A stretch of 64,000 nucleotides of DNA from the NCBI GenBank assembly GCA_045546735.1, contig JAZQDJ010000056.1, positions 1 to 64,000 on the forward strand, given 5' to 3'. Below are positions 15,892 through 24,730 of the stretch, in pieces. Numbering within the stretch: position 1 is the stretch's first letter; each line of letters begins with the position of its first letter. The position numbers and the translations under genes were made by a program. This DNA comes from SVFI01 sp045546735 (GTDB lineage Bacteria; Bacillota; Clostridia; Lachnospirales; Lachnospiraceae). The notes under the pieces were generated by a model. It did no database searches, was not told where the DNA came from, and was given only the letters and a program-made list of their open reading frames with translations.

Positions 15892-17595
15892 ATGGGGTTA
15901 TCAGGTAGAAGAAAAGTACGTATCGGTGATATCTTAATTAATGAAGGAATTCTGTCACCTGAAAAATTAGACGAGGCGCTTGCGCTTCAGAAAGAGAAAA
16001 AGAAACGTTTGGGAGAAATTCTTGTAGAAGAAGGATTTATCTCGGATGAGACGATGGCAAATGCTTTGTGCCATCAGCTTGGTTATGCCAGAGCTGATTT
16101 ACAGAACGGACGTGTGCCGGATGATTTGCTTTCGATGTTTGAGCCGGAAATATTAAAAAAATATTCCGCTATTCCATACATGTATGATGATCGTAACGTA
16201 AACGTTATTCTTATGGCGATGTCGGATCCGATGGATATGCTTGCAATTGACGACTTGTCGATGATTTGTAACCGTATGATCCAACCGGTAGTTGCGACAC
16301 CGCACGAAATTATGCTTGCGATTGACAAGTATTTCGGAAATGCCGAGGCGATTAAAGCGGCGAGCGACTACGAGCAGGAAAGAGCAGACCTCTTTAAAGA
16401 AGACGAAATTGACAAGATGATCAATGACGACGTTAATAATTCGCCGATTGTTCAGCTTGTAAACTCAATGCTTGAGCAGGCGGTTCGTCAGAGAACTTCC
16501 GATATACATATTGAAGCGCTTGAGAGAAATGTTCGTGTCCGTTACCGAATCGACGGTGCGCTTTTTGAGAAGATGACTTACAACATCAAACTTCTTCCGG
16601 CGATTGTAGCCAGACTTAAAGTTATCGGCGGAATGGATATTTCAGAAAAACGTAAACCGCAGGACGGCCGTATTACGACGTTCGTAGACGGAAAAGAGTA
16701 TGATATCCGTGTATCTATCCTTCCTACTGTTTACGGGGAGAAAACCGTAATGCGTATCACGAACAAGGGTAACTTGACGCGTGATATTTCAGAACTTGGT
16801 TTTAATGAAGAAGAAAGAAGAGTATTTACACATATTTTAAAGAACCCACATGGAATTATTCTTGTAACGGGACCTACAGGTTCGGGTAAATCAACTACAC
16901 TGTATACGGCGCTCAGTGAGCTGAATACAGAAGATGTAAATATTATTACGGTTGAGGACCCGGTCGAGGCAAACGTTGCAGGTATTAACCAGGTACAGAC
17001 GAATGTGAAGGCGGGACTTACTTTTGCAAGTGCCCTTCGTTCCATTCTTCGTCAGGACCCGGATATTATCATGATCGGAGAGATTCGAGACGGTGAGACG
17101 GCAAGTATTGCGGTTCAGGCGTCTATCACAGGTCACTTGGTAGTTAGTACCCTGCATACAAACTCTGCGGCGAGTACGGTATCGCGTTTGGCCGATATGG
17201 GAGTTGAGTCTTATCTTATTGCCGACTCGGTAGTAGGAATTATTGCACAGCGTCTTGTTCGTAGACTTTGTGCAAGATGTAAAGAAAAACGGTTTGCAAA
17301 CGAGGATGAACTTGAAGTATTAGGGTTTGAACCGGGATCACAGGTTGAAATTCATGTTCCGAAGGGATGCCCGAATTGTGATAACAGTGGATACCGCGGA
17401 CGTATCGGTGTGTATGAGATTATGGAGGTCAGCAATGATGTAAAACGTATCATTGCCAGAGGCGGTGACGCAGACCAGATTAAAGATGCCGCTCTTAAAA
17501 ACGGTATGAACACACTTCGAATGAGTGCGACGAGATACGTGCTTGATGGTATTACATCTGTCAGCGAGATGATTAAGGTTTCATTTGAAAGTTAA
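15892..17595 (+). CDS. pilB: type IV pilus assembly ATPase PilB with c-di-GMP-binding MshEN domain
   Basis: PilB is the hexameric ATPase that drives pilus extension. The 567-aa protein opens with an MshEN domain containing two 24-residue motifs (residues 10-33 and 39-62) of the form RLGxxLxxxGxLxxxxLxxALxxQ, separated by exactly 5 residues. This layout is described for high-affinity c-di-GMP binding. The ATPase core follows: Walker A GPTGSGKS at 327-334, Walker B with DPDIIMIGEIRD, the His box GHLVVSTLHT, and a two-CxxC zinc site (LCARCKEK and GCPNC). ATG 15892 has AAAGGA 7 bases upstream. It is the first gene of the pilus operon. Confidence 0.96.
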   Translation: MGLSGRRKVRIGDILINEGILSPEKLDEALALQKEKKKRLGEILVEEGFISDETMANALCHQLGYARADLQNGRVPDDLLSMFEPEILKKYSAIPYMYDDRNVNVILMAMSDPMDMLAIDDLSMICNRMIQPVVATPHEIMLAIDKYFGNAEAIKAASDYEQERADLFKEDEIDKMINDDVNNSPIVQLVNSMLEQAVRQRTSDIHIEALERNVRVRYRIDGALFEKMTYNIKLLPAIVARLKVIGGMDISEKRKPQDGRITTFVDGKEYDIRVSILPTVYGEKTVMRITNKGNLTRDISELGFNEEERRVFTHILKNPHGIILVTGPTGSGKSTTLYTALSELNTEDVNIITVEDPVEANVAGINQVQTNVKAGLTFASALRSILRQDPDIIMIGEIRDGETASIAVQASITGHLVVSTLHTNSAASTVSRLADMGVESYLIADSVVGIIAQRLVRRLCARCKEKRFANEDELEVLGFEPGSQVEIHVPKGCPNCDNSGYRGRIGVYEIMEVSNDVKRIIARGGDADQIKDAALKNGMNTLRMSATRYVLDGITSVSEMIKVSFES

Positions 17596-17639
17596 AATCA
17601 TGAAAATATATTAAAGGAAAGAACCAGGAGGGTAAAAAA

Positions 17640-18860
17640 GTGGCAGTATACAAGTATTCGGCGGTAGATAAAGCCGGAAAGACAATTACCGGAACAATTG
17701 AGGCCGACAACGAAACCAAAGCTGCAGAGCAGTTGAAAAAAGAAGGTAAAATGCCTACAGAAATTAAAGAACAGGGCCTTATGGATAGGGATATCAGTTT
17801 CGGCGAGATTTTCAAAAAGAAAATTCCGGTACGTGATATGAGTATTTTCTGTCGTCAGTTCGTAAGTATGCATCGTGCGGGTGTAACCATTCTTGAATCT
17901 ATGCGTATGTTAACAGAGCAGACAGAAAACGAAAGATTGAAAGCAGGTCTTCAGGAAGTATATCTCGGTGTACAGAAAGGTGAGTCTTTGGCATCTTCCA
18001 TGGCAAAATGCCCGGATGTATTCCCGAAACTTTTAATTCATATGGTAAGCGCCGGTGAGGCTTCCGGTAGTTTGGATATCGCATTTGAACGTATGGCGGT
18101 ACAGTTTGAAAAATCTGCTAAGATCCAGGGTCTTATTAAAAAGACGATGGTATATCCGATTATGGTACTTATTGTAGCTGTAGTTGTAGTTATCGTAATG
18201 CTTACATATATCGTACCTACTTTCATGGATATGTTTAAGGATATGGATATCGAGATGCCGGGTATTACTCTTGCGGTAGTAGCAGCGTCTGAGTGGCTGA
18301 AAGCAAATTGGCCGATTGCACTTATTATCTGCGTGGTTCTCTTCTTTGCAGGAAAATGGTTCTCCAAGACAGAGACCGGTGAGATTATGATTGCAAAGAT
18401 TGCAATCAAAGTTCCGCTTTTTGCAGACCTTACGGTAAAACAGAATGCGGCAAAATTTGCACGTAACTTGTCTACAATGCTTGCGGCAGGTATTTCGATG
18501 CCGGATGCAGTAGAAATTGTATCAGATACAATGAGTAACAGATACTTCACAACGGCTATGAAAGATGCGCGTAATGATGTTATGCAGGGTATTCCGCTTT
18601 CGCAGCCGATTGAGAAGTGTGGATTGTTCCCTCCGATGGTACATCATATGGTACGTATCGGTGAGGAGACAGGTAATATTGAGAACATGTTGGATACACT
18701 TGCCGAGTACTATGAGGAAGAGGTTGAGGTTGCAACAGAATCTCTTATGGCTGCATTGGAGCCGATTATGATTATCGGTCTTGCAGCGGTATGTATGGTA
18801 ATCATCGGTGCGGTTATGGCGCCTATGGCATCCATGTACACAGGTCTCGACAACTTATAA
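17640..18860 (+). CDS. pilC: type IV pilus inner-membrane platform protein PilC
   Basis: PilC is the membrane platform that couples the ATPases PilB and PilT to pilin polymerisation. The 406-aa protein has two T2SSF cytoplasmic helical domains (about 68-190 and 270-392). Three membrane segments lie near 168-192, 218-240 and 372-395. Family motifs include FCRQFVSMHRAGV and FARNLSTMLAAGI at equivalent places in the two repeats. Translation starts at GTG 17640, with CAGGAGGG about 9 bases upstream. It lies 44 bases after pilB. Confidence 0.95.
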   Translation: MAVYKYSAVDKAGKTITGTIEADNETKAAEQLKKEGKMPTEIKEQGLMDRDISFGEIFKKKIPVRDMSIFCRQFVSMHRAGVTILESMRMLTEQTENERLKAGLQEVYLGVQKGESLASSMAKCPDVFPKLLIHMVSAGEASGSLDIAFERMAVQFEKSAKIQGLIKKTMVYPIMVLIVAVVVVIVMLTYIVPTFMDMFKDMDIEMPGITLAVVAASEWLKANWPIALIICVVLFFAGKWFSKTETGEIMIAKIAIKVPLFADLTVKQNAAKFARNLSTMLAAGISMPDAVEIVSDTMSNRYFTTAMKDARNDVMQGIPLSQPIEKCGLFPPMVHHMVRIGEETGNIENMLDTLAEYYEEEVEVATESLMAALEPIMIIGLAAVCMVIIGAVMAPMASMYTGLDNL

Positions 18861-18879
18861 AAGAAAGGCCTAAGGGGTT

Positions 18880-19281
18880 ATGAAAGAAAACAAGGGGTTT
18901 TCGTTGGTAGAATTGATTATTGTAATTGCGATTATGGCGATTTTGATCGGTGTTTTGGCTCCGCAATATATCAAATATGTAGAAAAGTCTAAGAAATCAA
19001 AAGATGAAAGTATCGCCAGTGAATTGTATGAGTTGGCAAACGTAATTGCTGCCGACGTAGACTACTTTGGTAAAGTAGATGTTGGTGACAAGATTGATTT
19101 CAATAAAGACGGAATTACCACCAACAATCAGGTAATTGAAGAAGAGATTCTTCCGAACTATATAAGCGGATGGGAAAATGTGAAGGTGAAGTCAAAAGAG
19201 TATGGCGAAAAAACATATACTGTCCAGTTTATATCGGATGCGGAAGACAATAAACTTGCCATTCAGGTCGGATGGAATTAA
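18880..19281 (+). CDS. type IV prepilin, minor or alternate pilin
   Basis: This 133-aa type IV prepilin has a short leader (MKENKG) cut before Phe7. The mature N-terminus FSLVELIIVIAIMAILIG has the conserved Glu at +5. Thirty-three consecutive residues from the cleavage site (ending at VEKS) are identical to those of the next pilin, while the globular C-terminal part is unrelated and shorter. Codon choice is ordinary for the window, unlike the next gene, which suggests lower expression and a minor or alternate pilin. It begins 19 bases after pilC with AAGGGG upstream. Confidence 0.92.
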   Translation: MKENKGFSLVELIIVIAIMAILIGVLAPQYIKYVEKSKKSKDESIASELYELANVIAADVDYFGKVDVGDKIDFNKDGITTNNQVIEEEILPNYISGWENVKVKSKEYGEKTYTVQFISDAEDNKLAIQVGWN

Positions 19282-19286
19282 TATGG

Positions 19287-19319
19287 TTTAAATCCTGCAA
19301 ATAGGGGGCAGGACTTAAA
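19287..19319 (+). promoter_or_regulatory. intercistronic hairpin before the major pilin gene
   Basis: TTTAAATCCTGC (19287-19298) pairs with GCAGGACTTAAA (19308-19319) with one A-C mismatch and a 9-base loop. It has no T run, so it is more likely an RNA-processing or stability element giving extra mRNA for the downstream pilin than a terminator. Confidence 0.45.
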
Positions 19320-19358
19320 TAAATAAACAATATATTATTTAAAAAGGAGAGGTTTCAT

Positions 19359-19784
19359 ATGAAAAAGACAAACAACAAAGGTTTCTCACTCGTTGAGTTA
19401 ATTATCGTTATTGCCATCATGGCAATCTTAATCGGTGTTTTAGCACCTCAGTACATTAAATATGTTGAAAAATCAAGAAAATCAGCAGATATCGATTTAT
19501 TAGATTCAGTTTACTCTGCATGTTCAGTAGCAGCTTCTGATCCTGAAATCACAGATGCTCCTGGCGCTGGTGATGCTACAATTGATGACTCTACAGAGTG
19601 GGGTAAAGCAGTTCTTGCAACTCTTGGTGTAGATGACTTTGGTGACGTTGCAGCAAAAATGAAATCTAAATATTCTGAAGCAGAGACAATCACTGTTACA
19701 TTCTCAGATAACGGTAACGTTACAGTTACATCAGGTAACATCAATGTTCCTGGTGACAACGATGATATTGAAGAATTCAGATAA
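19359..19784 (+). CDS. pilA: type IV prepilin, probable major pilin
   Basis: This 141-aa prepilin has leader MKKTNNKG, mature N-terminus FSLVELIIVIAIMAILIG (Glu +5), an amphipathic alpha-1 helix and a small acidic globular domain rich in Asp, Ala and Thr. It has a strong AAGGAGAGG ribosome site. Its codons (TTA, GCA, GTT, TCA, GGT) differ from its neighbours in the way seen for highly expressed genes, such as flgE in this window. Abundance-type codon use, the strong ribosome site and the preceding hairpin make it the likely main pilus subunit. Naming it pilA rests on position and these features. Confidence 0.9.
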   Translation: MKKTNNKGFSLVELIIVIAIMAILIGVLAPQYIKYVEKSRKSADIDLLDSVYSACSVAASDPEITDAPGAGDATIDDSTEWGKAVLATLGVDDFGDVAAKMKSKYSEAETITVTFSDNGNVTVTSGNINVPGDNDDIEEFR

Positions 19785-19822
19785 GATTTCGTAGAAACAG
19801 CATGTAAGGAGACATTTCCCCT

Positions 19823-20602
19823 ATGACCACGGACTTGTTATTACAGACGAACATAATATTTGGAATTGTCATATTCCTTTTCGGGATTGTGATAGGTAGC
19901 TTTCTTAACGTTTGCATCTATCGCATTCCCGCAGGGGAAAGCCTTTCGAAGAAGAGAAGTCATTGCATGAGTTGTGGCTACCAGCTTCGTTGGTTTGATT
20001 TGGTTCCGCTCTTTAGTTATCTGTTTTTACGTGGTAAATGTCGAAAATGCAAAGAGCATATATCCGTACAGTATCCGGTTGTGGAGTTTTTGAACGGAGC
20101 GTTGTATGTGCTCGTATTCACTATTAACGGGTGGAGTATAGATTCAGCGATATACTGTTTATTGACATCAGCACTCATAGTATTGAGTGTGATAGATTTT
20201 AGAACGTATGAGATTCCTTTTGGAATCAACTTGTTTATACTGGCACTGGGACTGATTCACTTAGGTTTGCACTTAGGGGATTGGGTGACCTATGTGATCG
20301 GTTCCGTTGCTGTCAGTGGTTTTTTGATGATTTTATATTGGGTATCGGGCGGTCGTGCAATCGGCGGCGGCGATGTCAAACTAATGTGGGCAGCCGGGCT
20401 TTTGATAGGCTGGAAGCTGTCAATTCTTGCACTGCTTCTGGGATGTATTCTCGGATCGGTGATACACATTATCCGCATGAAAGTGTCAGGGGAAGGACAT
20501 GTACTTGCAATGGGCCCATATTTAGCAGCCGGTATCTTTTTATCGGTATTATGGGGCGAACCGTTTATTAACTGGTATATTAGTTTGCTTGTGACACCTT
20601 AG
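19823..20602 (+). CDS. pilD: prepilin peptidase PilD
   Basis: PilD is a membrane aspartyl protease that cleaves prepilin leaders at the Gly-Phe junction and methylates the new N-terminus. The 259-aa protein has the N-terminal methylase-type domain with two CxxC pairs (Cys48/Cys51 and Cys73/Cys76). Catalytic aspartates are Asp125 (in VIDFRTYEIP) and Asp184 (in the GGGD motif), and several membrane helices are present. It would process all six prepilin-like proteins of this operon. ATG 19823 has AAGGAG upstream. Confidence 0.95.
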   Translation: MTTDLLLQTNIIFGIVIFLFGIVIGSFLNVCIYRIPAGESLSKKRSHCMSCGYQLRWFDLVPLFSYLFLRGKCRKCKEHISVQYPVVEFLNGALYVLVFTINGWSIDSAIYCLLTSALIVLSVIDFRTYEIPFGINLFILALGLIHLGLHLGDWVTYVIGSVAVSGFLMILYWVSGGRAIGGGDVKLMWAAGLLIGWKLSILALLLGCILGSVIHIIRMKVSGEGHVLAMGPYLAAGIFLSVLWGEPFINWYISLLVTP

Positions 20603-20681
20603 TCGGCGAAGCGGACTTTATATAGATATTAAAAAAGAAAGAACGAGGGTAATAAAAACCTATCACTTTAGGAGGTAAATC

Positions 20682-22487
20682 ATGGCAAAAGCGCAAAGAG
20701 TACTTAGTATTGAGATTGGATATTCTCTTACACAGGTTTGTGAAATGGATTTCCAGTCCAAACATCCACAGGTTTATGGAGTTTTCAGTATGAAAACACC
20801 GGAAGGAATTCTGAATGATGGATTAATTAATCCTACAGAATCTTATGTACAGGATTTGAAATCCTACATTGCGGCAAACGGCATGAATGCAAAGAAAGTA
20901 ATTTTTGCAGTTTCATCCACAAAGATCGCAAACAGAGAGGCAACCATTCCGATGGTTAAGGAGAACAAGGTTAGAGAGATGTTGATGAACAACATCACAG
21001 ACTATTTCCCTGTTGATCCGAGTGCATATCAGTTTGCACACAATATCATGGATACTGTAACGGATGAAACCGGAACAAAGCAGTACAGAGTTATGATTAT
21101 GGCTTGTCCATCAGAAATTCTTGACGGATACTATTATTTGGCTCAGCAGCTTGGTCTTGAGTTATCTTCTATTGATTACAGTGGTAACAGTATTTTCCAG
21201 GCTCTTCGTCATAGATTTGCAAAAGGAGTTAACCTTACAGTTAAGATTGACGAAAGAAGCTCACTTCTTACAGTAACAAACAATGGTGTAATCACAATGC
21301 AGCGTTCCGGTATTTACGGTGCTGACCAGGTTGTTGACATCATGATGGAAACAGACGTATATGGCGAGCCGCTTTCTTATGAGGCAGCTGTTAAGACTCT
21401 TCGTAAAAACAACCTTGTAATGAAGGCGGAAGAAGAGGAAGGTCTGAAAGAAAAAGAAGCGGAAGTAGCAGAACTTGAAAGATTAAATGAAGCAGCAATC
21501 GCAGCAGCTGCAGCATCCGGAGATTCTTCTCAGGTTGCAAGTACAACCGTAGCAGCTAAGCAGGCGGGTGCAAATCTTAAGATGCTCCGTTTAAGAAGAG
21601 ATGTTACATATGCATACGAACAGCTTATCAGTTCTATCGTTCGTGTTATTGACTACTACAACTCAAAGAACAGAGATGCAGCAATCGATAATATCATTAT
21701 CACAGGTATTGCAGCTGACTTCTGGGGATTCGCAGGACTTCTTTCAGAAGAACTCGGACGTGAAGTTGAAGTATTAAAAGACCTTGCGGGAACAAACATT
21801 AACCAGGGATTACATCTTCATGATGTATCTTTAGGTGATTACATTTCCGTAATCGGTGCAGGACTTGGTTCTGTTGGTTTCATGCCTGTTTCTATGCAGC
21901 AGGATAAAGCCAAAGCAAAAGGCGCAAAGAAGAGCAGCGTATCCGGAGATAAACTTCCGATTGTTGTTTTTGTACTCGGTGTCGTTGCGACAATTGTCCT
22001 TTTGGCAATGTCAGTTCCGCAGTATTATATGGCAAAAGTGGAAGGCGTAAACCTTGCAGAGAAAAAAGCTCAGCTTGAGCCGGTTCAGGAAACATATAAT
22101 CTTTATGTACAGACAAAAGCAGACTGTGATTATTTAACAGCTGTTTATGATAAGACAGAAAACTTCAACAGAACATTATATGATGTATTTGTTGAGTTAG
22201 AACAGAAATTACCGAAGAATGTTCAGGTTAACTCTCTTACAGCAAATGAGACACAGTTTGCAATGAACCTTCAGGTAAAAACAAAAGAAGAAGCAGTTGC
22301 TACCATCTTAAAACTTCGTTCGTTTGAGAATTTTGCAGCAGTTGATGTTTCAACAATTACAGAAGAAGAAGATGACAAGACTGGTGAAATCACTGTTACA
22401 TTTGCAGTGACATGTACATACGGTACAAATCCTGCATTTTTAGTTGAAGAAGAAGTAACAGAAGAAACAACGGAAGAAGCAGAATAA
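20682..22487 (+). CDS. pilM: fused PilM-PilN pilus alignment protein
   Basis: This 601-aa protein joins two normally separate proteins. Residues 1 to about 400 are PilM, an actin-like cytoplasmic ATPase-fold protein (start VLSIEIGYSLTQVCEM, phosphate-2-like segments, final GAGLG), with a charged coiled-coil insertion near 245-305. A basic linker leads to one membrane helix (about 425-443). After it comes a PilN-like periplasm-facing domain with a coiled coil and a ferredoxin-like fold (about 445-590), then an acidic Glu/Thr tail. In other bacteria PilM binds the cytoplasmic tail of PilN; here the contact is covalent. pilO follows after 14 bases. GGAGG precedes ATG 20682. Confidence 0.88.
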   Translation: MAKAQRVLSIEIGYSLTQVCEMDFQSKHPQVYGVFSMKTPEGILNDGLINPTESYVQDLKSYIAANGMNAKKVIFAVSSTKIANREATIPMVKENKVREMLMNNITDYFPVDPSAYQFAHNIMDTVTDETGTKQYRVMIMACPSEILDGYYYLAQQLGLELSSIDYSGNSIFQALRHRFAKGVNLTVKIDERSSLLTVTNNGVITMQRSGIYGADQVVDIMMETDVYGEPLSYEAAVKTLRKNNLVMKAEEEEGLKEKEAEVAELERLNEAAIAAAAASGDSSQVASTTVAAKQAGANLKMLRLRRDVTYAYEQLISSIVRVIDYYNSKNRDAAIDNIIITGIAADFWGFAGLLSEELGREVEVLKDLAGTNINQGLHLHDVSLGDYISVIGAGLGSVGFMPVSMQQDKAKAKGAKKSSVSGDKLPIVVFVLGVVATIVLLAMSVPQYYMAKVEGVNLAEKKAQLEPVQETYNLYVQTKADCDYLTAVYDKTENFNRTLYDVFVELEQKLPKNVQVNSLTANETQFAMNLQVKTKEEAVATILKLRSFENFAAVDVSTITEEEDDKTGEITVTFAVTCTYGTNPAFLVEEEVTEETTEEAE

Positions 22488-22501
22488 GGAGGAAGCGAAA
22501 A

Positions 22502-23254
22502 ATGAAAAAATCAGATAAAAGTATTATTCTTATGCTCGTAGGTATTCTGCTTGCAGCAGCTGCATATTTCTTTGCATACAAGCCTTTGACAGCTGAAACA
22601 GAGACAATGAAGAAAGCAAATGCAGAACTGAAAAAAGAAGTAGAATATTTACAGGAACTTGCAGACAACAAACAGAAATATATTGATGATACAGCGGCTA
22701 TGCAGATTAAAATTGATGAGATTAAAGCACAGTTCCCTGCACAGTATCTTCCTGAAGATGATATCTTATATATGATTAGTACAGAGGATACTCATACAGC
22801 AGTTGCAAAGAGCATTAACATGGGTATGACAACTGTAGTTGAAGTACCGGTTCCGGAAGCGGAAGCACCGGCAACAGAGGAAGAAACAGAAGAGGAAACA
22901 GAAGAAGTTTCTACAGAAGAAACTGTAAAAACAGATATCCTTCTTTACAGAACACCGGTTACAACAAACTTATTATCAGGATATGACAGCATCAAAGAGA
23001 TTTTGAAACAGATTAATACAGATAAAAACAGAAAATCTGTAGATACAATTTCTATCAGCTTTGATTCTAAATCCGGTGAGCTTCTCAGTACAATTGCAAT
23101 GAGCATGTATTCTTTGACAGGAACAGAGGCAGTTTATTCATCACCTAAGGTTGACGGTGTTGTATACGGTACAGACGATATCTTTAACAGTGCAAAACAG
23201 AAAGCAGCAGTTGAAGCAGAAAAAAGAGCAGCAGCTGCAGGCGCTGCAGAATAA
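22502..23254 (+). CDS. pilO: pilus alignment protein PilO
   Basis: This 250-aa bitopic membrane protein has a short cytoplasmic N-terminus, a single membrane helix at 7-27, a coiled coil (about 30-80), and a PilO-like ferredoxin-fold domain. An acidic Glu/Thr/Ala-rich loop (about 118-142) splits that domain. PilO pairs with PilN to form the alignment complex around the pilus base. Placement directly after the PilM-PilN fusion and before the minor pilins supports the call. An Ala-rich tail ends the protein. Confidence 0.85.
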   Translation: MKKSDKSIILMLVGILLAAAAYFFAYKPLTAETETMKKANAELKKEVEYLQELADNKQKYIDDTAAMQIKIDEIKAQFPAQYLPEDDILYMISTEDTHTAVAKSINMGMTTVVEVPVPEAEAPATEEETEEETEEVSTEETVKTDILLYRTPVTTNLLSGYDSIKEILKQINTDKNRKSVDTISISFDSKSGELLSTIAMSMYSLTGTEAVYSSPKVDGVVYGTDDIFNSAKQKAAVEAEKRAAAAGAAE

Positions 23255-23290
23255 TAAGCAGAAATAATCACTAGCGAAGGGGTTCATTTT

Positions 23291-24700
23291 ATGAAAAGAA
23301 AAAATAACAACAAAGGTTTTACATTGGTGGAATTGATTATAGCGGTTGCTATTTTAGCCATTGCTATTTCACCGCTGATTGCAAACTTTATACAGTCCTC
23401 AAAAATGAATATGGCCGGACGAAAAAACTTGGATGAGATGAACCTCGCGCAGGATATCATGGAAGGTCTGAGTGGTTATACCGCCGATGAGATTGATGAG
23501 TATATGACAGAAGTCATCGACGATACAACAAATACAAAGAAGCTGACAGGGAAATTTCTTCCGACAACTTCAAGTTATTCGGACGTAGACAAGGTTCCGG
23601 CTTCTTCAGATAAGATTTTAAAATACATGATCAAAGATGTGAAAACTGTCGGTTCGGTTAAGAATGTCTATAATGCCGAAGTTATCTTGGACCCGACAGG
23701 AACGGATCAGGAGTATTTCAACGATCAGATTGTTGCAGATATTTCTGAAATTAATCAGTATTATGACGCTGTCTTTACTGTACCGACAGATGAAGACGTA
23801 TCGGAGGCTATTTCGGTATTACAGGGTAGATCATCTACGAATTTACAGGATGAACAGTGGCATGGAAAATTAAAGAGAGAAATCGCAGTTGATATTGAAA
23901 ATTCTAATCCGGGCGGTGTACCGAACTATAAAGTAAAAGTGACAAGAACATATGGCCCGGCAATGGGGGAAAGCGGTGTATTAGGTCTTGGGACTTCAGA
24001 TTCGCATGTGATTACGACAGAAAATATCTGCCGTATGGATTCGGATAAGTTCCCGAGAAGTGTGTATATTTACTTTGAAGGTATCGAAGGTGCCACATCG
24101 TCAGATGTAGAAAATAAAGAAAAGATTGCTGTGACGAATACAACAGGACAGGATATTACTGTGTATTTGATTCGTACGCAGGGGATCAATGACAGTACCG
24201 GAGAGGTGTATGAAGACGATGTTCTTTACGGAAACAGCTTTGGGTGCAGCGTAGGAATTATCTCTAAGGATGCAAGCGGAGCAGATACGGAAAATGTCCA
24301 TATTGTTTCAAATCTTCGCTATGACCTTAATGCAGATTCTCCGAAATTGAATTTCCGTGTAAAAACAGAGAACGGAGAGGATATATACAGTGCGACGGGG
24401 GAACCGAAGAAAGATGACGAAGGTCAGAGAATGTATCCGGAACTTCCGGTAAAAGGAGACGAATACCCGGATAAAACAAAATTCGGAGAGAAATATACAG
24501 TAGCTGATTCAACATATAACAGCGACCGTGCGAAATACTACTATAATACTCAGTCGGTAAATGAAGAATTGTATTTAAGATGTTTTTCTGATGGTTATAC
24601 CAAAAAAGATAAACATATGCTCTATAAAGTTACAATTAATTTGTATGATGTAAAAACAGGAGAAAAAGTAGCAACTTATGACGGTGGATTATCCAATTAA
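23291..24700 (+). CDS. large minor pseudopilin, PilV/GspI-like
   Basis: This 469-aa prepilin-like protein has a basic leader ending NNNKG, cleavage before Phe, and the N-terminus FTLVELIIAVAILAIAISP with Glu +5. The A-I-S-P-x-I pattern and following NLAQDIMEGL region resemble PilV/GspI minor pilins, but these are usually under 200 residues. The rest is a long secreted domain of unknown fold, rich in Asp, Thr and Tyr. It probably forms part of the pilus-initiating tip complex with the three prepilins downstream. AAGGGG lies 10 bases before the ATG. Confidence 0.85.
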   Translation: MKRKNNNKGFTLVELIIAVAILAIAISPLIANFIQSSKMNMAGRKNLDEMNLAQDIMEGLSGYTADEIDEYMTEVIDDTTNTKKLTGKFLPTTSSYSDVDKVPASSDKILKYMIKDVKTVGSVKNVYNAEVILDPTGTDQEYFNDQIVADISEINQYYDAVFTVPTDEDVSEAISVLQGRSSTNLQDEQWHGKLKREIAVDIENSNPGGVPNYKVKVTRTYGPAMGESGVLGLGTSDSHVITTENICRMDSDKFPRSVYIYFEGIEGATSSDVENKEKIAVTNTTGQDITVYLIRTQGINDSTGEVYEDDVLYGNSFGCSVGIISKDASGADTENVHIVSNLRYDLNADSPKLNFRVKTENGEDIYSATGEPKKDDEGQRMYPELPVKGDEYPDKTKFGEKYTVADSTYNSDRAKYYYNTQSVNEELYLRCFSDGYTKKDKHMLYKVTINLYDVKTGEKVATYDGGLSN

Positions 24701-24730
24701 TGGATAACAGATAGAAAGGAAGAACCTTCA

